Shown one piece after another: positions 41,461 through 51,740 of a DNA stretch of 64,000 bases. The translations under genes and the position numbers were made by a program. The notes beneath the pieces are model-generated. The model did no database searches, was not told the DNA's origin, and saw nothing but the letters and a program-made list of their open reading frames with translations. Source of the DNA: Lojkania enalia (Eukaryota; Ascomycota; Dothideomycetes; Pleosporales); assembly GCA_010094045.1 (NCBI GenBank), contig ML986598.1, positions 124,001 to 188,000 on the forward strand, in the 5' to 3' direction. Positions within the stretch are counted from its first letter, which is position 1; every line of letters begins with the position of its first letter.

Positions 41461-42696
41461 ATGGCTTTTCCAGCACCGCAAACCCCAATCCGCTCCGTAC
41501 GACGTAGAACGTCTAGGGCCGAACCCATTGCCAATGAAATTACAAGTACCATTCTCACAGTGTTGGCTAGTAAGTCAAATACTCAATTAGATAAACTACC
41601 GGAGTCTCCTCTGCTTCGATATAGCGACGGAAAGAGAGACGGGCATCGGCGCTCACACTCCACCCCTGGAATGGATCGAGACGGAAACTTATCCTCGGAC
41701 ATTAGCGGGGCCTTTTGTCGATCTCTTACACCTTTACCTTCTATTTTCCCACGGGGACACGCTCGGGTACATTCGTTTTCTTCTCGAAAACTGAGATGTC
41801 GATCATCTGCCCACGATAAGGGCATGGAGCTTGAAATGAACTGGCCGCTTGATTCGGAAACTTTCATATATCCCCACCGCACTTCTAAACCAATTCTTAG
41901 TCCTGAAATATCCGATAGTGGGTCCAACTATACAACAGCGAATGAAAGCGCGTCTCTGTCAGAGGATTCATGCAACGAGAGGACAGTCGCCCATGGCTCT
42001 CCAGAATCAGGACTCGATATGAGCACTCCAAAGCCACGAAAGCCTCATCGCCGCATATCTTCAGCTAGACTCATCAAATTCAAAGCTAGCGCTGTAAATG
42101 ACCAAGATGGACGAACTACCGGAGAGCAGCCCCGAAGAAAAGTATCACTAGGCCTCCCAATCAACATCTCCAACAACGAACCTCCCGGGCTTCTGCCAGC
42201 ATTTGAAGAGGACACCTTTTCTGAGCAGCAAGAGCGTGAACTAGAATATGAGCACCGCCACACATTCATCGGCACCGCCTCCGTAGATGACTTCCTCAAC
42301 GTCCTCGAAACAACGGGTATAAACACTACCTCTATGGCCCGGGTAGCGAAAGCGTTCACAGAGCTAGCTGCCAGAGAACAGCTTTTCGCCCGACAGCACT
42401 CTTCAGATCCGGAAGGCTGGGAGCTAGTAAGCCGCATTACGTTAGATGTTGCCGACAACTGGGAAGACTGTATCGTTCAAGCGAGAGTGAAGCTTGGGTC
42501 CGTCACGCTGGGCCAATTCTTAGAGCTCGTGCCGTTGGATGAGAAGAAAGTGGTGAGCGTGGTGCGTGTTGTAGAGGCTTTTTGTGTAGCTTCGAGGATT
42601 GATGCAGAAGTTGGGAATGGGGCCGGGTCGAAGGCAAGAGCTTTCCGGAGCTGCATGGTGCGGCGGAAATCTAGAGAAGGCCTAAGTATGAATTGA
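41461..42696 (+). CDS. Uncharacterised protein, paralog of the interrupted gene (shares the C-terminal repeat module)
   Basis: Single exon of 411 aa starting MAFPAPQTPIRSVRRRTSRA. Residues 1-265 are Ser/Arg/Pro-rich and likely disordered, including HRRSHSTPG and RKPHRRISSARLIKF, which resemble basophilic kinase sites. Residues ~270-400 carry two copies of the module found at 39292: HTFIGTASVDDFLNVLETTG followed by a helix ending VAKAFTELAAREQ, and VKLGSVTLGQFLELVPLDEK followed by VVSVVRVVEAFCVA. A common pattern is [FYK][IL]G-x2-[ST]-[FVL]-x2-FL with a following [RV]V-x2-AF helix. I know of no domain with this pattern. The gene lies 1.6 kb downstream of its paralog on the same strand, consistent with an old tandem duplication followed by divergence of the disordered N-termini. 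Confidence 0.65.
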   Translation: MAFPAPQTPIRSVRRRTSRAEPIANEITSTILTVLASKSNTQLDKLPESPLLRYSDGKRDGHRRSHSTPGMDRDGNLSSDISGAFCRSLTPLPSIFPRGHARVHSFSSRKLRCRSSAHDKGMELEMNWPLDSETFIYPHRTSKPILSPEISDSGSNYTTANESASLSEDSCNERTVAHGSPESGLDMSTPKPRKPHRRISSARLIKFKASAVNDQDGRTTGEQPRRKVSLGLPINISNNEPPGLLPAFEEDTFSEQQERELEYEHRHTFIGTASVDDFLNVLETTGINTTSMARVAKAFTELAAREQLFARQHSSDPEGWELVSRITLDVADNWEDCIVQARVKLGSVTLGQFLELVPLDEKKVVSVVRVVEAFCVASRIDAEVGNGAGSKARAFRSCMVRRKSREGLSMN

Positions 42697-43483
42697 TGTT
42701 GTAGCTTGAATAGATGCCGAGATACAGGTATTTTATTGCTAAGAGCGAGAGAGGATGGCGAGACCCAAGATGACGGGGTGTGAGCAACGCCAAGTGTGCG
42801 AATGGTTCAGAGCCTGTCTTGAATATGGTCTGTAATTTTAATTTTTGATCCGTAATAGGGAGTTTGTACTTGTAATTAATCAATCCAAATGGTCGTACTC
42901 TCTACAGAGTATAGATTCAGTTTCGTGCCTATGTATGAACTGAAAGCCTGTTGAAGTCCATGACCGCACATTTTTCGGTTTAAGAAATCGTACAATTGCA
43001 CTACGGAAACTCAACTATAACCTATACTCCTTTTGGTGATATGTGAATCCCTCTTAGGCTAAGGAAATCAGAGAGCCAATTAAATGGGCATGATGAGCAG
43101 AATTAGGAAGGTGATATGAGACAGGGCTCCATGGGATTCTAAGGGCGCATTCAAGGTCTTGAGTATCAAATTCGAGTGTCATGTCTTGCGTCAGAGACAC
43201 TAATTTGACCTTCGCGGAACTGGTTGGCTGGTCTGCACAGCCTATCCATACACGCTTTTCGAGAAGGACCATCTCCACCATCTCTGAGACGTTAATATCA
43301 TCGGGATTCCAAGAATGGCGAACACTGTCGTCTATAATTCGTTATGTTTAGGATTACCGGGCGTAATCCTATGGGGGCTGCGGAAATGCCACCCGCCTAT
43401 GCAATAAAAACCAGGGCAACCTCAACATCACATGTGCCGCTCTCATTCCACTTCTCATCACACCTCCTCGAGGTCCTCAGACG
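42697..43483. other. Intergenic, promoter of the Cys-rich membrane protein
   Basis: Low-complexity AT-rich 3' flank, then a promoter-like region with a 9-bp inverted repeat (separate entry). No gene seen. Confidence 0.4.
43349..43371 (+). promoter_or_regulatory. 9-bp inverted repeat, candidate operator
   Basis: TAGGATTAC and GTAATCCTA flank a 5-base spacer CGGGC, forming a perfect palindrome about 115 bases upstream of the ATG at 43484. Fourteen bases of its right half (CGGGCGTAATCCTA) recur exactly at 49457-49470 upstream of the carotenoid oxygenase gene. It may be a binding site for a dimeric transcription factor. Confidence 0.4.
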
Positions 43484-44439
43484 ATGTTGGGACATTTATC
43501 GCGTGTAGTGGTTGCGATATTAATACCGTATACCTTATGCGCTGATCTTTGCTATTATCCCAATGGCACTCAAAATGCGCAAGTACCTTGTGATAGTAAC
43601 GCCCCAGCGAGCCATTGCTGCGATCTTGCGAACCAATGTCTTTCCAATGGGATGTGTGCTATCCGCGTGAGTAGCGAGACGGGTGTGGAATATGGACGGG
43701 GAAGCTGTACGGATTCATCGTGGGAGGATCCAGTATGCCCCCCGGAGTGCCGTCTAAGTACGTTCTCCCACTTTCCTTGGGTGGGGCCTCATGCACTGAG
43801 CTAACTTATGCTATAGATCACGATACCCCAAATAATTCCTCCGTGTACGATTTCCGGGCCGGCGAAGTGAAGATCTGGGAATGTGGCGTGCAAGGACACG
43901 CAAGGGACGCCGAGTATTGCTGCGAGTCTGAAGCAGAAGGACAAAGGTGTTGCTATACCACCGAAGTGCTATTCAGCATGCCTTCAGCCTCGTTAGGTCC
44001 CTTTACAGGGCTTCCGGAATCCTGGTCTGCGGCTGTCACTCTGCCAACCGGAGAGTCTACAGTCCCTACTTCAGTTACTCTTATAATATCCGCCGGCGGG
44101 GGGGAGTCTGCGGTCTCTACCCCTTCTCCAACCGCTTCGTCCATTACCAATGAAGGAATCGGAAATGATGATGATAATAAAGGTACAATTATCGGCGGGG
44201 CTGTGGGCGGATCTATAGGAGGTATTGCGATCATTGTAGCCGTGGTTTTTCTTCTTCGAATACGAAGACGAGCAGGGAGAAAGGGCACGCATAACATGAT
44301 GCCCCAAGAAATGCTCCCGGAGAGCAATTACCAGGACCACAAAGTAGGACGTGCGCTGTATCAACTGCAACCGACACCCGTAGAGCTGGTTGGTGACGCT
44401 TCGCTTCAGTCTCCACGTGAATTACAAGGAGGAGTTTAA
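43484..44439 (+). CDS. Cys-rich single-pass membrane protein
   Basis: Two exons (43484-43757 and 43817-44439, intron 59 nt, phase 1) give 298 aa. A signal peptide (VVVAILIPYTLCA) is followed by a Cys-rich ectodomain with the pattern DLCYYPNGT, CDSNAPASHCCDLANQCLSN, GMCAI and later EYCCESEAEGQRCCYTTEV. A Ser/Thr/Pro-rich stalk leads to one transmembrane helix (about residues 216-239, GGAVGGSIGGIAIIVAVVFL) with a basic stop-transfer RIRRRAGRK and a ~50-residue cytosolic tail. This layout is common among fungal surface or WSC/mid2-like sensor proteins of unknown ligand; the CYYPNG/CCDL pattern is widespread in Pezizomycotina. It is probably a plasma-membrane or cell-wall-facing protein. No enzymatic motif. 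Confidence 0.82.
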
Positions 44440-45168
44440 TATCATTCACTGTGAAGGCTCAATGGGCTTTGGAAATATTGATGTGAAGAAAGGTTACTCG
44501 TATTAGCTGTGGTGATAGGGTTGTATTGACTAATATCCTAGTCAGTTTTGGAACTGGCTTCGCTCAAATGCTGCCAGTCATTAGCACACTTTGAATCGGC
44601 AATATGGTAGACGTCACAAGCATTGAAGACGCCATCGAATCTCAAAAGTCGTATAAGGTACGGAATGGAACAATATTTGAATACGGCTGCGGAGAAGGTT
44701 TTCCTAGGCCAGTGATTTCACTGGTGTATATCCATACGCACAGCTTTGTTTTGAATCGTTTAAATAATTATGATATCAATTTCTGGAGGATAGAGAACTT
44801 CACCATTGCCTTTTATCCCCTATAACCGGGACTACTTGCTTTCAGGCTCTCCATTACATTATCAGCAGTCCTATTGACCGCTATTACTTAAGATGGGACC
44901 GAAGGAAGGCGGGTGCCATACCTCGTCCCAACATCATACTATTTACTTAGGAAAGTCTCTACCGGATAGCGCCTTCCTTGATAGCTCAAATTGAAAAGAC
45001 AGCTGCGAAAGAAAAAATCGACAAAGCATCTCTCACATCTCACACCGTCTCGCCATACACCCCCTCTGATCTTTTCTTCCTCTCCTCCACTCATTCAACA
45101 TCTCTCATATGCGATAGTGTCAACAAAACTATACCTGCTTACATACTACCTCCCTCTCCTATTCCGAG
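44440..45168. other. Intergenic
   Basis: About 730 bases; only a 73-codon ORF at 44604 without features. Nothing recognised. Confidence 0.4.
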
Positions 45169-45921
45169 ATGGCGATCTTCTTTTCCATGACTGCCCTCTC
45201 GACGTCGCAAAACCCAGAGCAGCCTGCCAGAAAACCCGTTCTCCGCTCCACGATGCGCAAGACTAGCAATGGACATCGAAAGCTCTATGCCCGTAGCAAG
45301 TCTCCGTCGTCAAAATGGCGAAATAGACTCCATCGACGGAGTACTCCACCTCAAGAAACGCGGCAGCAAACGATACGCCATTTAGACCTTCTGGGCTCCA
45401 ACCATAGAGACCCATCCGTTTTGCCGCCGCATGTCAACCCCCGCGATCCAGCGCAGCTCCATTCCCACATAGCCGCAAGGGCCGCTGTTGGACAGCCCAT
45501 CGAAAATTTCAGACCACGCATCATTGGCCCAGATGGTGCAGACGCATTGCCACACAGTGAAACCCGCCACCCTCCAGAAATGCCTATCGAAATGCCCGAT
45601 CCGGCGACCTATATTCCGCGGACTCTTCCGACATTATCGCATCCTCATGCTCGCGTCTCTCAGCAGTCAGCGCTTAGGAATGCTCCACGTTCCAGAGCTC
45701 CGCACACACCGCAGGAAACATGGGAGTATTACGCATCATCACCACCACCCCCGGCGTATGCTACCGAGAGACCTCGTGCAATGTCCCCTCCACCTCCGTA
45801 TAGCATTCTCCCGCCGACCCCGGCCTCGAGTCGGCGGGCCAGAATCCGTAACGTATTGCCCAGAAACGGACACCATCGTGGGGTACGGATTTCAGTGGAT
45901 GATTGTGATCTCGTCTTTTGA
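45169..45921 (+). CDS. Proline-rich protein with PPxY motifs
   Basis: Single exon of 250 aa. A second ATG seven codons in (MTALSTSQ) is an alternative start. The N-terminal third is basic (RKLYARSKSPSSKWRNRLHR), the middle carries LPPHVNPRDPAQLHSHIAAR and FRPRIIGPDGAD, and the C-terminal part has ETWEYYASSPPPPAYATE and RAMSPPPPYSILPPTPASS. PPAY and PPPY are PPxY (WW-binding) motifs, typical of substrates or adaptors of Rsp5-type ubiquitin ligases or partners of WW-domain proteins. There is no transmembrane span. The end RGVRISVDDCDLVF looks like a conserved C-terminal tag. I do not recognise a named family; coding is supported by codon pattern and full-length openness. Confidence 0.65.
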   Translation: MAIFFSMTALSTSQNPEQPARKPVLRSTMRKTSNGHRKLYARSKSPSSKWRNRLHRRSTPPQETRQQTIRHLDLLGSNHRDPSVLPPHVNPRDPAQLHSHIAARAAVGQPIENFRPRIIGPDGADALPHSETRHPPEMPIEMPDPATYIPRTLPTLSHPHARVSQQSALRNAPRSRAPHTPQETWEYYASSPPPPAYATERPRAMSPPPPYSILPPTPASSRRARIRNVLPRNGHHRGVRISVDDCDLVF

Positions 45922-46290
45922 ATTAAAGAAGCACAGTGGAAGAGAACATTAGCGCAAAATTGGGCCAGCGGACTCGTCAGTGTGAGTTGGAGAATTGAGA
46001 AAAGGACGGAGATCGAGAGCTCGCTCGGAGGGAGGATTCTCTCAGATTGTTGTACTGAAAATCGGAATAAAGCTCAATGCGCAGAAAATATGTGCTTCTC
46101 GTGGTGCCTAAGCTTCATATAAAATATTCCAAATGCCTCGCCCACAGGACATTAAATTTTATATATCGCGACACCCAACATCCCTAGCCACACGTCTGAA
46201 ATTAGAATGCCAAATAAATAGAACCACAAGACTATTAAATATCCAACGGCCCAACCAGCCCAATGCCATCCACACAAGACGCCCCTACAC
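45922..46290. other. Convergent 3' flanks
   Basis: Short AT-rich spacer between convergent genes; nothing recognised. Confidence 0.4.
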
Positions 46291-46812
46291 CTATTTCCTC
46301 TCAATACACACAACCCTCTCCCCCTTTCTCCCAAAACAGGCCCCACCATCCTCCCCCCTCTTCACAAACTCCATATGCTTATGCCCCTCGCACTCCCCTT
46401 CCTTGCACCACCACCTCACGCCCTCCCCGCCCCTCTCCATAACATAGCACCGTCCACTCGCACACGTCCTACTATCCCGCAGATGCGAGCACCTCAACTC
46501 GTAAAAAAACTGCCCAGCCTTCAGCTTTAGGATCTTTGGTCTGTAGCCCGCGAGATCGGTGGTGGAGGCGGAGGCGGGGTGTGAGGTTGTGGCCGACGAT
46601 GAGGTTGGGGAGGAGGAGGCGTTGTGGAAGGCTGTTAGCGGGGATGTGGGTAGCGCGAAGAGGCGGGAGAGACAGGAGGGTCGTGGGGGGCAGAGCACGG
46701 TGATTGTGTATGTGGCTGTGTGGTCTTCGTATTCGTCGTAGAGGTCCCAGTATTGGCCTATGCGGCTGGTGTGCGGTGGGTAGTGCGGGTCGTAGTAGTG
46801 GGCTGAATCCAT
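46291..46812 (-). CDS. Small Cys-rich protein of unknown function
   Basis: From ATG 46812 the frame gives 173 aa (MDSAHYYDPHYPPHTSRIGQ). The frame is open for a further ~100 codons upstream, but that part reads like untranslated sequence. After an acidic/aromatic start (YWDLYDEYEDHTATYTITVL) and CPPRPSC comes an Ala/Ser/Thr-rich linker. The C-terminal 60 residues contain a Cys/His cluster: FYELRCSHLRDSRTCASGRC and WWCKEGECEGHKHMEF. The C-x8-C-x4-C and C-x4-C-x2-H spacing could bind zinc. Arg/Tyr-rich text and no signal peptide suggest a nuclear or cytosolic protein. I cannot assign a family. Confidence 0.5.
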   Translation of the reverse strand: MDSAHYYDPHYPPHTSRIGQYWDLYDEYEDHTATYTITVLCPPRPSCLSRLFALPTSPLTAFHNASSSPTSSSATTSHPASASTTDLAGYRPKILKLKAGQFFYELRCSHLRDSRTCASGRCYVMERGGEGVRWWCKEGECEGHKHMEFVKRGEDGGACFGRKGERVVCIERK

Positions 46813-47502
46813 GGCTCGAATGGGGTACTCTTTTTTGGGGGCATGTGGTGCGTAGTTTGGTTTCGCGTGTGCTGGCGTTGGAAGAGTTGTTTGCGTGCTG
46901 TTGGGAGCCTGTGGGATTAGAGGAGTAGTCGCAATTTGCTCTCGCACGCAGTTAAATGAGGGTATGGTCACTTGCGCTGTGCCGCTGTGGAGAAGGAATT
47001 GTTCACGAACAAGAGGAAGATAAAGGATATGAATAGTAGTATTGATGAATGCGGCTTGTGGCAAGACCAGAATAAAGGATAAACGGGCGTTTGCATAAGA
47101 TAATGACAAGTGGAGCGGACCGAATCAATGAAAACGTATTAAGCAACCTATAATAGGAATTTAATAGTAACCTTGAAAGAAGCACAGAAAGTTAGATATA
47201 GGGCTATGATGTGTACTTATGGTACAGTGATGCTGAATAGAAAGCTACGCATTTATTAGTCATATTGATAATTTCTGTAATGCGTACTCGTGTTTTATCA
47301 TTCAAACTATTGGGGGACTGACTGAGAATATGGTAATGAGAGAAATCACGAGAAAGAAGAAAAGAGAAGAAAAGAGAGAATGATATCCCTAATTATTCCC
47401 ACGTATAAACACTGGGAGATCACATGATATCGCCCTAGAACTCCAACCGTGCACCGATAGCCCACCTTTAGCGAGTTGATAGACAAGGAGGACCGCTACC
47501 CA
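46813..47502. other. Intergenic
   Basis: Upstream region of the small Cys-rich gene and 3' flank of the carotenoid oxygenase gene; contains a purine-rich GAAAAGA-like tract (47341-47381). No other feature seen. Confidence 0.35.
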
Positions 47503-49189
47503 TCAGATGTCACCACCGTATTTTCTTCCCAAGGGCTTGTGAGAACCATGAAACCCGAATGCCATCGGGCCCTCCATCTCCGCCCTTCCTTTCTCACTCA
47601 GGTCCTTCGCATCCAAGCATAACAGATAGCTCTTTTCGGCAAATCCATCTAGAACCACACTAAGGAGCACGCCATTATCCTCTTCAACTCCACTCGGGTC
47701 GGCGACGAAGATCGGCTCGCCCGGAGTGTGGCCTTCGGTCTCCCAGAAAATAGTTGCTTGGGTTTTATTGTCGAATTTGACGAGCCCATCCATGAAAGAC
47801 GACCTCAGGCGGTCTGTAACTCCATAGCTAAAGCGATGTCTGCGTGTTAAGAAGGAGGGATTGATTGTCGGGAGCTCCATCGAGACAAGTTTGTTAGCCT
47901 TGAAGATAAGTTCCGCGGGCAAACGCTCAGATGGAGATACGGCCCCGTTGACACTTGAAAGCCGGAACTGAGTATGACTAGGCAAACAGGTTTCTCTTTT
48001 CTTCCCAGCATAAACCTGACTTGCCTTTGATGAGCTGATAATGTTATCGTAATAGAAGCGATGGACCACATCCAGGTTATCGTACATCGCAAGCTCAGCT
48101 ACGATGTCGGTCTTGGTGGAATCATTGGCCGACGGTTCCTCCCATGCGTTGACTGTGTGGAAGCAGAAGAACGGGTCACTCTCGTACGTTGAAACAAGAC
48201 CCTTGCCGTGGCGTCGATCTACCACATACCAGATGGCTTTCTTGGAAGGGTCGAAGGGAGCAATGGCATCTACGATATTCTTCTCATATAAAACACTGAT
48301 GCCACTCCATTTAATATGGCTATTCCAGACACAGAGAACGACATATGTCTCGGTGAGGAAGAGTGAGTGAATGTACGCTGGCTTTCCAGGGAAGCTGGCC
48401 AAAATATCTGTTAGGCCCGTAGAAGCAGACGTATGGAAGATGCGGTAGATGCATTGTCGGCCAAAGTCGAGATTGAAATTGTATATATCACCGGTTACCG
48501 GATCTGATTTCGCATGCGCAGCAGAAAACGGCCCTTTCAGGTCCGGGTGGAGCTTCCTCTGGCTAGCAAGTCCCTCAGGTTCCAGAGTCTCCGGATCGAT
48601 CTTCTTGAAAATACAAGCGTCTGTTTTCACATGGACTGTCTGGATGCCATTGCTGTGCCCGTTGACCAAAGTGGTTTTCTCGGATGGCGCAGCATATCCG
48701 CCGCCTGGCATGTTGATGGAGACTGTAACTCCAATATTCTCGGAATCCGGACCTGAGATGAACATGCTCATCACCTTCTGAAAAAAAGACTTGCAGAGGT
48801 CGCGTTTTGCTCCGAAAGTGATGTTATCCATCGTCCCCGTTTTCTTCACTATTTCCAGATAGCGGTCCACAATCCTTCTTGATCGATACGTCACTTGAGC
48901 TTCGTCATTCTCGTTGAAGTCTATCTGAAATCGATGAACTGCCGAAAGGCCGTCAAACCAATGACCAGCCGCCCAAATTTTACCCTTATCAGTCTCGATT
49001 TTGTACCCGAGGGGCCCGGTTCTGTAGAGCACGCCAGCAGCATACGGTGGTATACTGCCTTTGACTGTGAGCGGTATAGGTGTAGGTTGCTCGTAGTTAG
49101 TGTCGAACTGCAGTCATTAGACTCGTTCTGTGGCTGACGAAGTTATACCGAGCCGTACTTACTCCTTTCTCGTTCGGCCAAGAGTCCAT
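47503..49189 (-). CDS. Carotenoid cleavage oxygenase (RPE65/CCD family)
   Basis: Two exons (49189-49163, only nine codons, and 49107-47503; intron 55 nt) give 543 aa. The short first exon MDSWPNEKG joins in phase 0 to FDTNYEQPTPIPLTVKGSIP. Family motifs: YRTGPLGYKIETDKGK, AGHWFDGLSAVHRFQIDFNE, then the four iron-binding His regions AAHAKSDPVTGDIYNFNLDF, PAYIHSLFLTETYVVLCVW, FFCFHTVNAWEEP and the C-terminal FGFHGSH. Non-haem Fe(II) enzymes of this family cleave C=C bonds in carotenoids, or in stilbenes such as resveratrol, with O2. The sequence looks like the fungal torulene-dioxygenase/stilbene-cleaving branch rather than opsin-linked retinal-forming CarX, but this is not certain. No other carotenoid gene is adjacent. 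A TATAAAT on the coding strand (49267-49261) lies ~72 bases upstream of the ATG. Confidence 0.88.
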
Positions 49190-49456
49190 CTTGAATAACG
49201 TTCTACTTCACACAGAAGCAATATGATCAAGGTGGTATGGTGTGTGGATGCCAATTGATGATTTATAAAAGACAGAAATTTACAGAAGGGAAAACACGAG
49301 GGAGCTATCCACAGAATATAGCAACGAAAGTGTGAAAGGTAAGGAGATGGGTGGAAGAATATCGTGAAAAAGGATGTGGCATTTCTTATGCTTTCCTTGT
49401 CCTTGTAGGCCGGAGCGACCTTGGGGCTACCCCACCCCCATAAATACTCTCACCAA

Positions 49457-49470
49457 CGGGCGTAATCCTA
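49457..49470 (+). promoter_or_regulatory. 14-base motif shared with the 43.3-kb palindrome
   Basis: CGGGCGTAATCCTA is identical to 43358-43371. It lies about 270 bases upstream of the carotenoid oxygenase ATG. Here the left arm of the palindrome is absent. Confidence 0.3.
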
Positions 49471-50388
49471 CCCCGGTGGCCATAATTCTTCCGTCTAGGA
49501 GATACAAAGACTGCCGGGCCCGGCAGTGGCTTCTGAAAGACGATTGAACCTTTCCTAAGATTGCTAGGTGCGCCATTCACGTGTAACTCGCTTCCCCATG
49601 TCCAACGAAACCGTATTCGTGGCACATCAGAAACAAACAACTTAAAACCACTCCCTCGGTTTTAGGTGCCGAGAATAGAATAAACTGAATACGTTGAATA
49701 TGAGCTGCGGGTTAGGCGACTGCATCTGCTAGTGAACTAACGTATTATACTTACGGCCGAAACTCGACTTGTTGGTCAATGCGGGGTTAGCAAACTATCC
49801 GACAGCTCTCGGACGCGTAATGGCTCTACGAAATAGGCGCCATAATAGATGAGAATGCTGCGAGTAATTCAACGCGCCTGACGTAGGCTGTTGTGACGCT
49901 GGAAATGCTCGGCGGACTACGGATCAGGCGCTTTGCTCTGGACCCCCTGGTTCAAAATCTGTCATACCCTCCACGGTGAAATTGGGTTTAGGACCTTAGA
50001 TCCGACCATATAGAGCCGATTCTACCGAGTGACCCTATAGGCTAGCTAAAACGCAGCAAGAGCTCTAGGCCGATGCACAATATGCCTGTAGTATAGGGCT
50101 ATCCAGAGTCTGGGGAAGCTTGGGTTCGCTTTCTAAACGAGCGGCTTGCACATATTAAGACATATTAAGCGAAAGCAATAGATTAGTGCAGCCTTGTTAA
50201 GAGGACTTCTGGATTCGAAATCGATGAGAATAATACAAACCCCGCCTAGGTTTCGAAAAGGCCACAATAGAGAGAAGATGGGACCTGATGCCGAAAATCC
50301 GTAATGTGCGAGGATACGATAGGTCCTAGAAGATCTTAGATAGGAGAAATTTTAGGCCAAGGACTATACCGCGGCTTGCGTACTGTCT

Positions 50389-50412
50389 GAGGGTCCGAGG
50401 GTTCGAGGGTCC
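50389..50412 (+). repeat. 8-bp tandem repeat
   Basis: GAGGGTCC, GAGGGTTC, GAGGGTCC in tandem, followed by a diverged GAGAATCT. A small minisatellite in non-coding DNA. Confidence 0.8.
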
Positions 50413-50738
50413 GAGAATCTATCACCGTGCATCATTAACGGTGAAAGCGGAGAAATACCAAAGCGCTTCGCCGTTGAGATTAGAGAAAGAAGCCGCTAGT
50501 CTAGCCTTGGTCTAGCGTTCCCGTACCTCAGCCCTATACCTTACATCGCGAAGGATTTCATCACATTTCTCCTACGAACGGCGAACCAACCATAATCAAG
50601 GTCTCGAGCATATTTCCAATTTAAACCTTGCCCTGGCCATAAAGCTTGCAATTTTAGCTGCCTCTTCCGCAACCGCTACCCTATTTGGGCTTTTGTCCAT
50701 AACGGCAACGTTCCCCTCCAATCTGCCACATTAACGCC

Positions 50739-51740
50739 ATGCCAACCATTCTCTCCCCGGTCCAGAGGCTTTTGAACCTCCTCCTACCTTTCACAGACCC
50801 CTCAACCCCCCTGATCCAAGATCTCCTCCACACTCTCATAATTTGCAGCACACTCTACTTCGGCCCCCAACTCGTCGAGCTCTACAAATCCCGACAAAAT
50901 CGTTCCGGCTTCCCCGACCCTGTCCCCTACGACGAGGAGCCTGCCGCCGACCCCACAAATGACCTCCCGATCGACGAGAACTTCGTCCTCCAACCAGACA
51001 CTGACGATGAAGTCGAGCCACCTCCCCACGCGCCGACCCCTCCACCAGGCCAGGGCCCTGCTGCCTGGCCCGCCGATGCGCAAATACCCTTTCCGGAACA
51101 CGAGCAGGGAGAGCCCGCAAATATAGGGGATAGGCCGCACCCGACGCCCGCAAATCGCGTAGTAGGTGCTAAGAAGGCGAAGTCACTAGCGAGGAAAGAT
51201 CAGCGGCGCGCGTACCATGAGTTTCATAGACAGCAGGCTGAGATGCGGAGGGCAGAGGAGGCGAAAGATGCGCCGGCTCGTGAGGCAGCGTTAGAGGCTG
51301 AGAGGAAGAGGAGGGCGGAGGTTGAGAAGGAGATCCAGGAGCGAGAAAGGGCAGAAAGGGAGCGGAAGAAGGAGGAAGAAAGGCGGGAACACGTGGAAGA
51401 GAGAGAAAGGAGGGAACGAGTTATTAGGATTATGAAGGAGGAGCTGGAGGCTAAGGGTGCTGTGGATTTGGTGGATTTGGCGTGGCATGAGGGCAAAGAT
51501 GCACTGTGGATTGAGAGATTGACAAGGGCATCTGGCCTTTTAGCTCAAAGCGCGAAAGCAGAGCCTGGAGCGCATATAATGATCACGGCAGGTGGATGGC
51601 TAGTCCGTATCGATGCTCAGCTTATGCGCGAGGCATATACGGAGGCTGTATCTTTGGGCAATAAGAACGAAGGCAAAGTTAGCTTCGCAGAGTTTGGCGA
51701 TATCCTCGAGTCAGCAGTTCGGGCGCGCGCTCAATGTTAA
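50739..51740 (+). CDS. Coiled-coil protein with an N-terminal membrane segment
   Basis: Single exon of 333 aa. The N-terminus has a hydrophobic stretch (LIQDLLHTLIICSTLYFGPQ, about residues 25-44), probably a membrane anchor. Residues 60-140 are acidic and Pro-rich (PTPPPGQGPAAWPADAQIPF). Residues ~145-245 form a long charged coiled coil rich in Arg/Glu (EAERKRRAEVEKEIQERERA). The C-terminal domain is compact: GAVDLVDLAWHEGKDALWIE, MITAGGWLVRIDAQLMREAY and KVSFAEFGDILESAVRARAQ. I recall similar uncharacterised fungal proteins; an ER or mitochondrial outer-membrane location is possible but unproved. The start is the only ATG before the hydrophobic segment. Confidence 0.75.
   Translation: MPTILSPVQRLLNLLLPFTDPSTPLIQDLLHTLIICSTLYFGPQLVELYKSRQNRSGFPDPVPYDEEPAADPTNDLPIDENFVLQPDTDDEVEPPPHAPTPPPGQGPAAWPADAQIPFPEHEQGEPANIGDRPHPTPANRVVGAKKAKSLARKDQRRAYHEFHRQQAEMRRAEEAKDAPAREAALEAERKRRAEVEKEIQERERAERERKKEEERREHVEERERRERVIRIMKEELEAKGAVDLVDLAWHEGKDALWIERLTRASGLLAQSAKAEPGAHIMITAGGWLVRIDAQLMREAYTEAVSLGNKNEGKVSFAEFGDILESAVRARAQC

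Larger units (their letters stand above)
49190..50738. other. Divergent intergenic region
   Basis: About 1.5 kb between divergent genes. Contents: a TATA-like element for the carotenoid oxygenase, a 14-base motif shared with 43358-43371 (at 49457-49470) and a short 8-bp tandem repeat at 50389-50412. No protein or RNA gene seen. Confidence 0.4.
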
